From Candidatus Aenigmatarchaeota archaeon (GTDB lineage: Archaea; Aenigmatarchaeota; Aenigmatarchaeia; QMZS01), in contig JAFGCN010000010.1 of the NCBI GenBank assembly GCA_016932615.1, positions 1 to 63,876 of the forward strand: a stretch of 63,876 bases of DNA. The letters are read 5' to 3'. The translations under genes were made by a program, and so were the position numbers. Below the pieces are notes generated by a model that was given only the letters and a program-made list of their open reading frames with translations, was not told the DNA's origin and searched no databases. Shown here one piece after another: positions 25,760 through 33,969 of the stretch. Position 1 is the stretch's first letter. Every line of letters begins with the position of its first letter.

Positions 25760-27022
25760 TTACAACCCCCAGTACACAAACCCTCTGGACTCGACATCTT
25801 CTCGCTTGAACTTCCTCTTGATGTCGATGAGGATTCCCTTGTCCCTGAGGTGGCTTAACACGTCAAGGTCTTTGAACTTCTTGTGGTTGACCGCATAGAC
25901 GATTACGTCATACTTGTCGAGGGCTTTGGTGTTTGGAGCGCTAAAAACGGTGTCTTTGCAGAAAAGCATCGGCTCGTGGACGGTTACCCCGGTTATCCCG
26001 AAATCCTTCAGCTCGTTTATCAGGATTTCCACCTTGCTGTCCCGGAGGTCAGGCACGTTTTCCTTGTAGGTGGCTCCCAGCATCAGGACTTTGGCGGTTT
26101 TTAGCGGCTTTCCGGTCTCGACTAGCAATTTCACGATTTTTTTGGCGACAAACGGCGCGACAGACTCGCTTACTCCCCTGCCTGCAAGTATGAGGTTTGG
26201 GTAATACCCGACTTCAACCGCCTTTTCAGCCAAATAATAAGGGTCCACTGGTATGCAGTGCCCCCCGACAAAGCCGGGGTAGAACCGCAAAAAATTCCAT
26301 TTTGTGGCGGCTGCCTTGAAAATCTCCTCGCTGTCAAGCCCCATCCTGTCGAAAAGCATGGCAAGCTCGTTAAAAAGGGCGATGTTGACGTCTCTTTGCG
26401 TATTTTCAATAACTTTTGCCGCTTCGGCTATTCGAATCGACGGCGCCTTGTAAACATTGGTTACAACACTGTAAATCTCCACAAGCGTATCAGCAACCGA
26501 ATCATTGCACCCGGCAACGACTTTGTAAATCCGGTCAATTGTGTGCTCCTTGTCACCGGGGTTGACCCTCTCCGGGCTGTAGCCCAAAAAGAATTCTCCA
26601 AGCTTCATGCCGCTTTCTTTCTCGAGAATCGGCAGGCAAAAGTCCTCGGTGCACCCGGGGTAGGTGGTCGACTCGTAAACGACAATCGCCCCTTTCTTAA
26701 GGTTTCGCCCGACAGTGCGCGAAGAGCTCTCCAAATAACTTAAATCCGCCCTGTTTCCCTTAAGTACGGGTGTGGGAACTGCAATAACGACAATATCCGC
26801 CCCGGAAATTACCTTTTCGTCGCTTGAAAACTCGATATTTCCCGAAACATCCTCGAACTCTTTTTTCTCTATGTCGAGGTTTCGGTCATACCCGCGTTTA
26901 AGCTCCTCGACCCTTTCCTTTTTGATGTCAAAGCCGATAACCTTGTATTTCCTGGCAAATTTCAAAGCTAGAGGCAAACCAACATAACCAAGCCCGGCAA
27001 CGCAGATAACCCGTTCAGCCAT
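25760..27022 (-). CDS. UDP-sugar 6-dehydrogenase (WbpO/TviB/WecC type)
   Basis: A 420-residue nucleotide-sugar dehydrogenase that oxidises a UDP-sugar to the uronate with NAD. Motifs: Rossmann GLGYVGLP at 10-17, ESTTYPGCTED, GYSPERVNPGD and the catalytic Cys256 in GGHCIPVDPYYL, then GATYKENVPDLRDS in the C-domain. The FYPGFVGGHCIPVDPYYL form is typical of UDP-N-acetyl-galactosamine/mannosamine dehydrogenases (WbpO, TviB, WecC) rather than UDP-glucose enzymes. First gene of the operon with GT4 and asnB. A TATA-like CTATTTAAG lies about 28 nt upstream. Confidence 0.92.
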   Translation of the reverse strand: MAERVICVAGLGYVGLPLALKFARKYKVIGFDIKKERVEELKRGYDRNLDIEKKEFEDVSGNIEFSSDEKVISGADIVVIAVPTPVLKGNRADLSYLESSSRTVGRNLKKGAIVVYESTTYPGCTEDFCLPILEKESGMKLGEFFLGYSPERVNPGDKEHTIDRIYKVVAGCNDSVADTLVEIYSVVTNVYKAPSIRIAEAAKVIENTQRDVNIALFNELAMLFDRMGLDSEEIFKAAATKWNFLRFYPGFVGGHCIPVDPYYLAEKAVEVGYYPNLILAGRGVSESVAPFVAKKIVKLLVETGKPLKTAKVLMLGATYKENVPDLRDSKVEILINELKDFGITGVTVHEPMLFCKDTVFSAPNTKALDKYDVIVYAVNHKKFKDLDVLSHLRDKGILIDIKRKFKREDVESRGFVYWGL

Positions 27023-27091
27023 TATAACAATAACCGCTTCAAAACTTAAATAGTGGCAAACTCCTAAAGAATATTACCTAGAACAAATATT

Positions 27092-27415
27092 ATGGAAAGA
27101 ATAACCCAAAAAGCGGCCGAGCCAAAGCTGACTGCAGAGAGGATTTTATCCTTGATGGAAAGGAAAAAAGAGGACCTTGATAGGCTGGGGGTAGTGAGGA
27201 TTGGCGTATTTGGCTCATTTGCAAAGAAAAAACAAGGCCCGAAAAGCGACGTGGATGTTTTAGTGAAATTCAGGAAACCCAAGTTTGGAGGATATATGGA
27301 CCTTAAGTTTCTCTTGGAAAAGGAGTTCAAGAGGAAAGTTGACCTGGTCACTGAAGGAAGCCTCAAACCCGAACTCAAAGATATACGCAGAGAAGTAAAA
27401 TATGCGAGATTATAA
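27092..27415 (+). CDS. mntA: MntA-type nucleotidyltransferase antitoxin
   Basis: A 107-residue minimal nucleotidyltransferase. The GSX10DXD motif is complete: G41-S42, D53 and D55 in [20 protein letters not shown], with a third acidic residue (D) in KVDLVTEG. MntA antitoxins attach AMP to a Tyr of the partner HEPN toxin and so neutralise it. Its last 14 nt overlap the start of the HEPN gene, the usual order for this system. A distinct small module between the glycan operon and the HAD gene. Confidence 0.88.
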   Translation: MERITQKAAEPKLTAERILSLMERKKEDLDRLGVVRIGVFGSFAKKKQGPKSDVDVLVKFRKPKFGGYMDLKFLLEKEFKRKVDLVTEGSLKPELKDIRREVKYARL

Positions 27416-27743
27416 GGTCTATATTGGAGACATTTTGCGCTCGATTGAGAAAATTGATAAGTACACAAAGAATATCGGTTCTGGAAAAGATTTGTCCAAA
27501 AACGAAATGGCCTTTGATGCAGTGGTAAGAAATCTGGAAATCATTGGTGAAGCGACAAAAAACCTCCCGCAGGAGCTGAAAAGAAAGCGTCCAGAAATTG
27601 AGTGGAAAAAGATTGCAGGCATGAGGGATATTCTGACTAACGCCTATTTCGGAGTCGAAACGGGTATCATCTGGGACATACTTGAAAATTACCTTCCCGC
27701 CTTCAAACAGGCGATAGTGAGCTTAATTGATGAAGAAAGATAA
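27402..27743 (+). CDS. hepT: HepT-like HEPN toxin with His-to-Asn change
   Basis: A 113-residue all-helical HEPN protein of the HepT/DUF86 family ([11 protein letters not shown], then [14 protein letters not shown]). In this family the RX4HXY motif forms the ribonuclease site and the Tyr is AMPylated. Here the motif is R75-DILT-N80-A-Y82: Arg and Tyr are kept but the His is Asn (codon AAC). It may be an inactive toxin, a decayed module, or a HEPN protein with another role. It overlaps mntA by 14 nt. Confidence 0.88.
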   Translation: MRDYKVYIGDILRSIEKIDKYTKNIGSGKDLSKNEMAFDAVVRNLEIIGEATKNLPQELKRKRPEIEWKKIAGMRDILTNAYFGVETGIIWDILENYLPAFKQAIVSLIDEER

Positions 27744-27908
27744 GCTTCAAAGCACGATATCTTCCTTTACGGCAGTTTGCACTCTTCCGATTGGCTTTGC
27801 CCCTCTCTCAAATGAATATTTTTGAGATAGGAAAATGTCAAAAGATGTAGATACTACTCTAATGTAATAAACTATTTAAAGAAAGCTAGTTTATATATGG
27901 TAGGCATT

Positions 27909-28052
27909 ATGGGGGGTTTCACTGCGTGTGGAAACAAGGCAAATATTGGCCTGGAGAGCATATCTTGCGTCGAAATTTTAGGGCTTTTGGTGGGAGCCAG
28001 ACCAAGTTGTCTAAAGAGGCCGTTTTTGGTGGGCCTTTCCCTTTGGAGGTGA
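27909..28052 (+). CDS. Possible short upstream ORF
   Basis: An ATG at 27909 opens 47 codons (starts MGGFTACGNKANIGLES, ends LVGLSLWR) and stops 5 nt before the next ATG, overlapping its ribosome-binding site. It might be a small gene or a leader ORF that couples translation to the HAD-like gene. Neither nearby TATA-like box has the usual 28-nt spacing to it, so support is weak. Confidence 0.25.
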   Translation: MGGFTACGNKANIGLESISCVEILGLLVGARPSCLKRPFLVGLSLWR

Positions 28053-28053
28053 T
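28045..28053 (+). promoter_or_regulatory. Strong ribosome-binding site deciding the 28058 start
   Basis: GGAGGTGAT, a near-perfect complement of the 16S 3' end, ends 4 nt before the ATG at 28058. It selects this start over an upstream in-frame GTG at 27926. Confidence 0.7.
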
Positions 28054-28057
28054 TATA

Positions 28058-29314
28058 ATGGATAAGATTGCGCCTAAAATAATGAAACTGGCAAAAAGTT
28101 GCGGCATTCCAAAAGTATACTTTCAGGAAAAGTCTGAGCGGCTTGCTGAAGAAATAGAATCAAGATTTAATCCGGACTATCCTGTCCTTTTTGCCAGTGA
28201 TATCATGGGTTCGCAGGCTTACCCCGATAATACTGATCTTAGGGTACCCAGCTCTCTTCGGCCTTCTCTTCAGATTTTGCCCGTAGGAAAATTTTTTCAG
28301 AAGGCTACTGCAACTGGGTGGAATGAGGGGGCTGCAGGCAGTTACGCAAATCGCCGGCTTGGAATGCCGCAGATGCCAGGAGTCTACGAAATGGGTGCAA
28401 CAATGAAGCACGGTGGAACTGTCTGGGCAGTGAATGAGGTTGAAGATCCTTATATATACCCGGAAATGATGCGCTCTGTTTTTGAGGCGGCAAGTGAAGA
28501 GGGAATTGAGCTTGAGCTTCAGGGAAATAATACTGACAAGGTAAATTGCCTGTATGTCCAGGGCTATGGAAGCGATACCGGAAATTTGAGAAAAAGCTTT
28601 TTATTGGAGGGAGTGCTGACGAGCACAGATGGCATGTATAGGCAGATGAAACATGACCTTCCCGAAACCGATCTTGTGCTGGATAAGGGATATATACTTT
28701 TCGACCCTACGTTGGAAAACGCAGGCACCCTTTCCAGATATCTTAAGGCACACTATCCCTTGCATCCATTAACTTTCGGAAAATGTGGCAAAAAAATAGG
28801 TTTTGCTGCAAGGCCTTCACATAGGCCGGGATTCGGCATCGATGAAGCGAGAAGATTTATGAAAGATATTGACCTCAAGGGTTTTGAGCTTAGCCACAAT
28901 GAGGATTACAGTACTGACCTCATATATGTTGGGGATGGCAATCCCGTGTCACTAGAGAAGACCTTAAGATATCTTGGCAGTGAGATCTTCTCGACGGAAC
29001 CCGGGGAAATCAATCTTCTGTCGATTGGGGACAGCAGATCAAACATTGTCAGCGGAAATAATTCCCATTTTATGCCTCAAACTGGCTCATCCGCGCACCG
29101 CTACTGCGCTAATAACAGAGTGCCTCATGTTGATATCCTAAATGATACTGCCGCCAATCTCGCCGTTGCAGGTTGCCTTCGCAAACCAGGCATTATTTCT
29201 GACGGGCCCTCTGGCCGCAAACCTAGGCCGTATGTTCCAAGGAAGAGCCATGAGAGAACCGATCTTGGCCCCGACAAACCACAAGGAATATCAAAGTCTA
29301 TTACTGTACTGTAG
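28058..29314 (+). CDS. Degenerate HAD-like protein carrying a GlmS-like C-terminal tail
   Basis: A 418-residue protein. The order of elements resembles Cof/sucrose-phosphatase type HAD proteins: FASDIMGS (48-51) where motif I DxDGT is expected, MPGVYEMGATM like the ExGA strand, YVGDGNPVSLEKTLRYL, and SIGDSRSN (324-329) at motif IV. Key acids are changed (second Asp of motif I is Met50; GDxxxD ends in Asn329), so phosphatase activity is doubtful. The last 16 residues, LGPDKPQGISKSITVL, match the catalytic tail of GlmS (DxPxxLAKSVTVE), which the convergent glmS lacks. The real C-terminus may have been exchanged. Family assignment is tentative. Confidence 0.5.
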   Translation: MDKIAPKIMKLAKSCGIPKVYFQEKSERLAEEIESRFNPDYPVLFASDIMGSQAYPDNTDLRVPSSLRPSLQILPVGKFFQKATATGWNEGAAGSYANRRLGMPQMPGVYEMGATMKHGGTVWAVNEVEDPYIYPEMMRSVFEAASEEGIELELQGNNTDKVNCLYVQGYGSDTGNLRKSFLLEGVLTSTDGMYRQMKHDLPETDLVLDKGYILFDPTLENAGTLSRYLKAHYPLHPLTFGKCGKKIGFAARPSHRPGFGIDEARRFMKDIDLKGFELSHNEDYSTDLIYVGDGNPVSLEKTLRYLGSEIFSTEPGEINLLSIGDSRSNIVSGNNSHFMPQTGSSAHRYCANNRVPHVDILNDTAANLAVAGCLRKPGIISDGPSGRKPRPYVPRKSHERTDLGPDKPQGISKSITVL

Positions 29315-29396
29315 CTTTTGCAATCCATTACCTCACACCCATAAGCCATAGGTTTGAAGTATCCGGGCCATCACCTCTGCGGCAGCCAATGAGGCC

Positions 29397-31331
29397 TTAT
29401 GCGGTGCAGTATTTTCGGCTTGACTCCCCCATACTGTAGGCAGTGGAAGCGGCAAGTTGCTGGAGAGGCACTACAGACATGATTTCATGAGCATGGGTTT
29501 TAGGGACAGGTATCCGTGTCAGATAACTTTTGGTTTCGTCAGCGCCTGTGCCACCAAGACAATAATCTTTTGGCGTTACTATAAAAGACGCGCCTCCATG
29601 AGCGGATATCTGGGAAAGAGCCCGATAGGTTGTGTCAAATGACTCATCATCAGGGGCAATGCCAATCAATACCACATTCTTTTTATATTGGTCGTCAGGT
29701 TGGTGCACCATTGCAAGAGGCCCATGCTTGAACTCACTGCTTAGGTATGCTTTTGAAGGCTTTCTTGTAAGCTCTTCAAACTTAAGGGCGGCCTCTTTTG
29801 CAACAGGAATGCTCAATCCGGAGCCCAGAATTGCAATTCCATCTGCCATTTTAAGGCTGTTGCAGAACTTGCCAAGGTCGCTTTCGGAAAACGTTCTTAG
29901 ATAGTTGCCAATGTCTTCTGCAGAGGAGCCAAGGCGGTTCACGACAACATCCAGATCTTCTGAAATCCCTTCCGAAAGCATTCTCAAAATCGCCTGCTGG
30001 CCGGTGTATGATTTTGTAGCGGCAACTGCAAACTCGGGGCCACATTTTAGTGGAATATTCAGGTCGGCGATTTCGCAAGGGATTGTGGACAGGGGAACAT
30101 TTGAAATGCTCACTATAGGGGTTCCGTATTGATGCTTGATGTCCTTAAGGGTCTTATAAAGTTCCATAGTCTCTCCTGACTGTGTAAGGGCTATTATAAG
30201 AGAATCATCAGAAAATATCTTTTCATGGCTTTTTATCTCGGAGGAGCATACCGTGCGGGCGTCTTTTCCCTGGAGGCGAAGGAGATATTCTCCGCATTCT
30301 GCGGCATTAAGGGAACTTCCTGAACCCACAAGAAATATTCTGTCTGCATCACGAATACCTCCTATCACATGCTCTATGAGCTCAGGATCTTGGTCCAGCG
30401 TGGATCTGAGCGACTGGTCCTGCATTCTCACCTCTCGGAGAGTAGTGTAGGGGTAGATATTTGCCTCTTTTTTGATTCTTTCCCAATAGGTCTCCCCTCG
30501 GTCATGACAGGTTCTTCTTATATTTCCCAGTGCCTCTCCGTCAATGGACAGCTTTCTCCAGTCCCAAAGGCCCGGAATCTTAGTGGCCTCTCTGCTGACG
30601 CTTTTGTGGTCATTATGTATTGATATTCCATCTGCTCTTATTGTGGCTATATCTTTATCCTGAAGCCGTATGAAACTATCCGCATATTCGCTTAGGGCTA
30701 TGATATCGCTTGAGGCAAAGGCTTCGTTTTTGCCTATGCCGATTACAAGCGGTGAATCCTTTCTTGCGGCCATAATTGTGTCCGGCCGTGAGGCGTCGAT
30801 GGCCAGCAGGGCGTATTCTCCCTGGATTTCATCAACTGCCTTTCCGAATGCCTTATCAAAAGGCAAGCCTTCTGCCTTGAAACTTTCAATCAGATGAGGC
30901 ACCACCTCTGTGTCTGTTTTCGATTCGAAAATGTGCCTTATGCCGCCGTAATAGCCGGTTTCCAGGCCACTACGAAGTTCTGCATGGTTGTGCACTACCC
31001 CATTATGGACCACAGATATCGTGTTTGAGCAGTCAGTATGGGGGTGGGCATTATTCTCGCTAACTCCTCCATGGGTCGCCCAGCGCGTGTGCCCTATACC
31101 CATGTGGGAAGCTGAACTGGCTCTCGGAAACCTTCTTCGGAAATCTTTTTCGAGTTCTGGTATTGACCGAATGCTTTTAAGGGTATCCATTGTTTTAGTC
31201 CCCTCGGGGTTTACTCTCAAGGTGGATATTCCGCAGGAGTCATGCCCCCGGTATTCCACTCCGGTGAGATTTCTGAATAGTATTGGCACAGCTTTTCCTT
31301 TTTCCCCTATATAGCCAACTATTCCACACAT
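29397..31331 (-). CDS. glmS: Glutamine-fructose-6-phosphate aminotransferase, C-terminal tail missing
   Basis: A 644-residue GlmS that makes glucosamine-6-phosphate. Cys2 (MCGIVGYIG) is the glutaminase nucleophile, followed by EYRGHDSCGIS and GHTRWATHGGVS. Two SIS isomerase domains follow (FLVGSGSSLNAAE; LTQSGETMELYKT; AILGSGLSIPVAKEAALK; SSEFKHGPLAMV). The sequence ends VPLQQLAASTAYSMGESSRKYCTA, whereas family members continue G-x-D-x-D-x-P-R-N-L-A-K-S-V-T-V-E, whose Lys is catalytic. A matching tail is found on the other strand at 29264-29314. As written the enzyme should be inactive. A TATA-like AAATAAATA lies about 25 nt upstream. Confidence 0.9.
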   Translation of the reverse strand: MCGIVGYIGEKGKAVPILFRNLTGVEYRGHDSCGISTLRVNPEGTKTMDTLKSIRSIPELEKDFRRRFPRASSASHMGIGHTRWATHGGVSENNAHPHTDCSNTISVVHNGVVHNHAELRSGLETGYYGGIRHIFESKTDTEVVPHLIESFKAEGLPFDKAFGKAVDEIQGEYALLAIDASRPDTIMAARKDSPLVIGIGKNEAFASSDIIALSEYADSFIRLQDKDIATIRADGISIHNDHKSVSREATKIPGLWDWRKLSIDGEALGNIRRTCHDRGETYWERIKKEANIYPYTTLREVRMQDQSLRSTLDQDPELIEHVIGGIRDADRIFLVGSGSSLNAAECGEYLLRLQGKDARTVCSSEIKSHEKIFSDDSLIIALTQSGETMELYKTLKDIKHQYGTPIVSISNVPLSTIPCEIADLNIPLKCGPEFAVAATKSYTGQQAILRMLSEGISEDLDVVVNRLGSSAEDIGNYLRTFSESDLGKFCNSLKMADGIAILGSGLSIPVAKEAALKFEELTRKPSKAYLSSEFKHGPLAMVHQPDDQYKKNVVLIGIAPDDESFDTTYRALSQISAHGGASFIVTPKDYCLGGTGADETKSYLTRIPVPKTHAHEIMSVVPLQQLAASTAYSMGESSRKYCTA

Positions 31332-31450
31332 AATATATATTGACTATTTATTTGTAGTTATTGATTAGGAAACAGTGTTTTCCGAAACTACCCAAGTATT
31401 TTTTTGAAAAGGACAGCTTAAAATCCCAATTAGAAGAATATATAAGCCCT

Positions 31451-32389
31451 CTAATACCCATGCATTTCCCTGTGCCACTGGACTGTTTCCTTCAGCCCTT
31501 CTTCCATTGAAGTACTTGCCTCAAAACTTAATATTTTCTTTGCCTTGCTTACGCTGGCAAGGTTTGCCCTGATTTCGCCTTTTATCTCCGGCGTGTGCTT
31601 TACGATTGCCTTTTTCCCGATAAGTTTTTCCAAGTTCCCGATAAGCCCGTTGACGCTGATTTCCTTTGAGGCGCATATGTTGATTGTTTCCCCGTACGCT
31701 TCCTTGGTCCCTGCGGCTTTTATTGTCCCCTCGACCACGTCGCCTACATAGGTGAAGCTTCTCGTCTGCTCCCCATCGCCGTAAACCTCGATTTCCTCGC
31801 CACGGGAAATCTTGTGTATGAATTTTGGGATAACCGCAGCGTAATCGATTGTCCCAAGCTGCCTTGGGCCATATACGCTAAAGTACCTCAGGACCACGTT
31901 GTCCATCCCGAAAAGCGAGTGGTAGACGTTGGTATAGTACTCGGCAGCGATTTTTCCGACGCCGTACGGGTGGGATGGAATCGGCCGGTCATCCTCGACC
32001 CTTGGAAAGGCAGTTGAAAGCCCGTGCACGGAGGAGCTTGAGGAAAACACGACTTTTCCGACCCCGTTTTTCCTGCATGCTTCAAGGATGTTAAGCGTGC
32101 CGTTTATATTGACCGCATTTGCCCGAAGGGGGTCTTTTATGGACTTTATCGCCCGGTTCATGGCCGCTAAGTGAAAGACAACATCGAACCCCTTTACTTC
32201 AGCCATCATCCTGTCAGTGTCAGTAATGTCTGCAATTATCGCTTTTATTCCTTTTTTCTTCAAATCTGGCAGGTTCTGGCCGGTTACGCTTAGGTTGTCA
32301 AGAATCGTGACTTCATAACCCATTTCAACCAGTTTATCCGCCAGGTGGCTTCCGATAAAGCCAGCCCCGCCGGTTACAAGCGCTTTCAT
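31451..32389 (-). CDS. NAD-dependent nucleotide-sugar epimerase/dehydratase
   Basis: A 312-residue extended short-chain dehydrogenase. N-terminal GGAGFIGSHLA (8-18) binds NAD; FSSSSSVHG supplies the catalytic Ser, and the YxxxK motif is Y-G-V-G-K in HPYGVGKIAAEYY; GPRQLGTIDYAAVIPKF and YGDGEQTRSFTYVGDVVEG are substrate-side motifs of UDP-glucose/UDP-GlcNAc 4-epimerases. It probably interconverts UDP-hexoses for the glycan operon. Same strand as glmS, about 120 nt upstream of it. Substrate not determined. Confidence 0.9.
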   Translation of the reverse strand: MKALVTGGAGFIGSHLADKLVEMGYEVTILDNLSVTGQNLPDLKKKGIKAIIADITDTDRMMAEVKGFDVVFHLAAMNRAIKSIKDPLRANAVNINGTLNILEACRKNGVGKVVFSSSSSVHGLSTAFPRVEDDRPIPSHPYGVGKIAAEYYTNVYHSLFGMDNVVLRYFSVYGPRQLGTIDYAAVIPKFIHKISRGEEIEVYGDGEQTRSFTYVGDVVEGTIKAAGTKEAYGETINICASKEISVNGLIGNLEKLIGKKAIVKHTPEIKGEIRANLASVSKAKKILSFEASTSMEEGLKETVQWHREMHGY

Positions 32390-32481
32390 AAAATAAAGAT
32401 TGAAAAAAGGGTTTATACTACAGGACTTTTCAGAAAAGATGTAACCTGGGGGTAGTATTTATTCTCGAGGAGCATTTATTT

Positions 32482-33081
32482 ATGAGATACATTCCTGATC
32501 CCGGGGTAACTTCAAAATACGCCCAACTTCATGAGAGGGGAGTAGACTTAAGCGATGCAGAAATAGGATTTATTGTAGGGAATGTTTCTGATGGCCGAGA
32601 AATGGCTATGCGATGGTTGGATAGGGTAGAGGACGCGCCAATTGGGATTATCTCTTCGGAAAATCAGTTCAGTATAGGATATGCATCCAAAGAACAAGCC
32701 ATAAATATACCCGTTTACTACCTGAACACTTTTGTTGCTAACACTGGTCCGCCTTCAGGCACGAGAATTGCCATTGGCCTGCCCCATGGTTATAGTTACG
32801 AAGTTCCTATGGATTTGTATCTAAAGTCTGCCGGTGCAGAAGCAACGGTGTTTCATTATCAGCACTTGGGGCATCCAAATTTGAAAACTAGGCTTGTCAC
32901 AGACCAAGCTATTTTAGACAAGTACACCTCCGAGGAGGTCCAGCTTAGCGATTTCTTTGTAGAGGCGAGAAAGACTACAGATAAAATTCTTGTTGATAAT
33001 AATCTTAGGCCTGTGTACTTCATCTACGATACGGTTATGCGTGAAGATTGTCCCAATATATACGGAAGAAAACTCATCTAG
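32482..33081 (+). CDS. Hypothetical protein
   Basis: A 199-residue soluble protein, not recognised. It starts MRYIPDPGVTSKYAQLHERG and has a GLPHGYSYEVPMDLYLKSAG segment in the middle. No transmembrane helix or signal peptide. A GTATTTATTC box about 27 nt before the ATG supports a leaderless start. Transcribed away from the epimerase and upstream of the Nudix gene, which has its own AT-rich box. Confidence 0.65.
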   Translation: MRYIPDPGVTSKYAQLHERGVDLSDAEIGFIVGNVSDGREMAMRWLDRVEDAPIGIISSENQFSIGYASKEQAINIPVYYLNTFVANTGPPSGTRIAIGLPHGYSYEVPMDLYLKSAGAEATVFHYQHLGHPNLKTRLVTDQAILDKYTSEEVQLSDFFVEARKTTDKILVDNNLRPVYFIYDTVMREDCPNIYGRKLI

Positions 33082-33116
33082 GGCATCTTTTTATCAGCTA
33101 GTGCTTAACTAATTAT

Positions 33117-33665
33117 ATGCCCACCCAAAACGGCCCCTGGACGATAAAGGGGAGCAGGAATGCCTACAAAAACCCCTGGATTAGCGTAAGGGAGGATTCA
33201 GTCATTGACCCTAGCGGAAAAGACACAATCTATGGGGTGATTGAGCTTCATGAATGGCTATTGATTCTCCCCGTAGACAAGGACAGAAACGTTTACCTTA
33301 CAAAGCAATTCAGGTACGCTTTAGGCGCCGACAGCATTGAAGTCCCTGCTGGCTGCGCTGACCCTGGTGAAGATCCGCTCACCGGCGCAAAAAGAGAACT
33401 TAAGGAAGAAATGGGAATAACCGCCAAAAAATGGACGCTTCTGGGGAAGTCAAAAGCCGCCCCGGGCGGAATCAACAACACGATTTACCTCTTCCTGGCT
33501 GAAGATCTGTCATTTGGAAACACAAAAATGGACGAAACTGAAAATATCACTTCCCTGAAAGTGCCGCTTGAAAAGGCCTTGAAAATGGTCGAAAAAAATG
33601 AAATACTGGACGTGTCTTCCACAGCCCTGATTTTGAGGGCGAAAAGGTTTTTGGATAAAAGATGA
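33117..33665 (+). CDS. Nudix hydrolase (ADP-ribose pyrophosphatase-like)
   Basis: A 182-residue Nudix protein. The box GX5EX7REUXEEXGU is complete: G-CADPG-E-DPLTGAK-REL-K-EE-M-G-I (residues about 79-101). The flanking ITKQFRYALG and APGG turn after the box resemble ADP-ribose/ADP-sugar pyrophosphatases. It would cleave a nucleoside diphosphate linked to another group, using Mg. Substrate is inferred only from the family look. Confidence 0.9.
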   Translation: MPTQNGPWTIKGSRNAYKNPWISVREDSVIDPSGKDTIYGVIELHEWLLILPVDKDRNVYLTKQFRYALGADSIEVPAGCADPGEDPLTGAKRELKEEMGITAKKWTLLGKSKAAPGGINNTIYLFLAEDLSFGNTKMDETENITSLKVPLEKALKMVEKNEILDVSSTALILRAKRFLDKR

Positions 33666-33677
33666 CCTGAGGTAGGG

Positions 33678-33815
33678 CTAGTAGCCAATTTCTCGGTTAA
33701 GCTTCTCTAATTCTTGTCTGCAAACTTTCGCGAAGTCAGGCGGAGCTCCATAATAGAGCTGATTTGAATCTTGTAAAATCTTTGGCTTATCAAAACAGGC
33801 CTTACTGGATACCAA
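33678..33815 (-). CDS. Small hypothetical protein, 45 residues
   Basis: The gap between the Nudix and ychF genes holds a minus-strand frame from a TTG at 33815: it reads MVSSKACFDKPKILQDSN, then a YYGAPPDF segment, a VCRQELEKLNREIG helix and a stop. Composition and the amphipathic helix look like real coding sequence. A TATA-like TTTAAATA at 33846-33853 lies about 31-38 nt upstream. It may be a complete small gene or the 3' remnant of a longer one, since a stop codon lies just upstream in frame. Confidence 0.45.
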   Translation of the reverse strand: MVSSKACFDKPKILQDSNQLYYGAPPDFAKVCRQELEKLNREIGY

Positions 33816-33969
33816 TAATTTTCAAAATCGTTAAAAATACGGGTCTATTTAAACAAAACCAAATCTTATTAAAATTTTATGCCCTTTTCTTTAATAACGG
33901 ATTTTGTTGTTAAAGTGACCGTTGCTAGGGAAAACTAAAAATAACTTAATTCAAAAACCCAATTAGTTT

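Noticed and set aside
27926-28057. GTG start that would extend the HAD-like protein by 44 residues
   Set aside because: A near-perfect ribosome-binding site just before ATG 28058 and the odd composition of the extension argue against it.
29397-29430. Explaining the short GlmS end only by loss of one G at 29426-29430
   Set aside because: The extended frame still lacks the D-x-P-x-x-L-A-K-S-V-T-V tail, which is found on the other strand; a simple indel does not explain that.
29230-29440. Site-specific invertible element with inverted repeats at the glmS junction
   Set aside because: Only short shared words (GTATG, GAG/AG) occur at the two ends; no inverted repeats long enough for a recombinase, so a one-off micro-inversion or assembly error is preferred.
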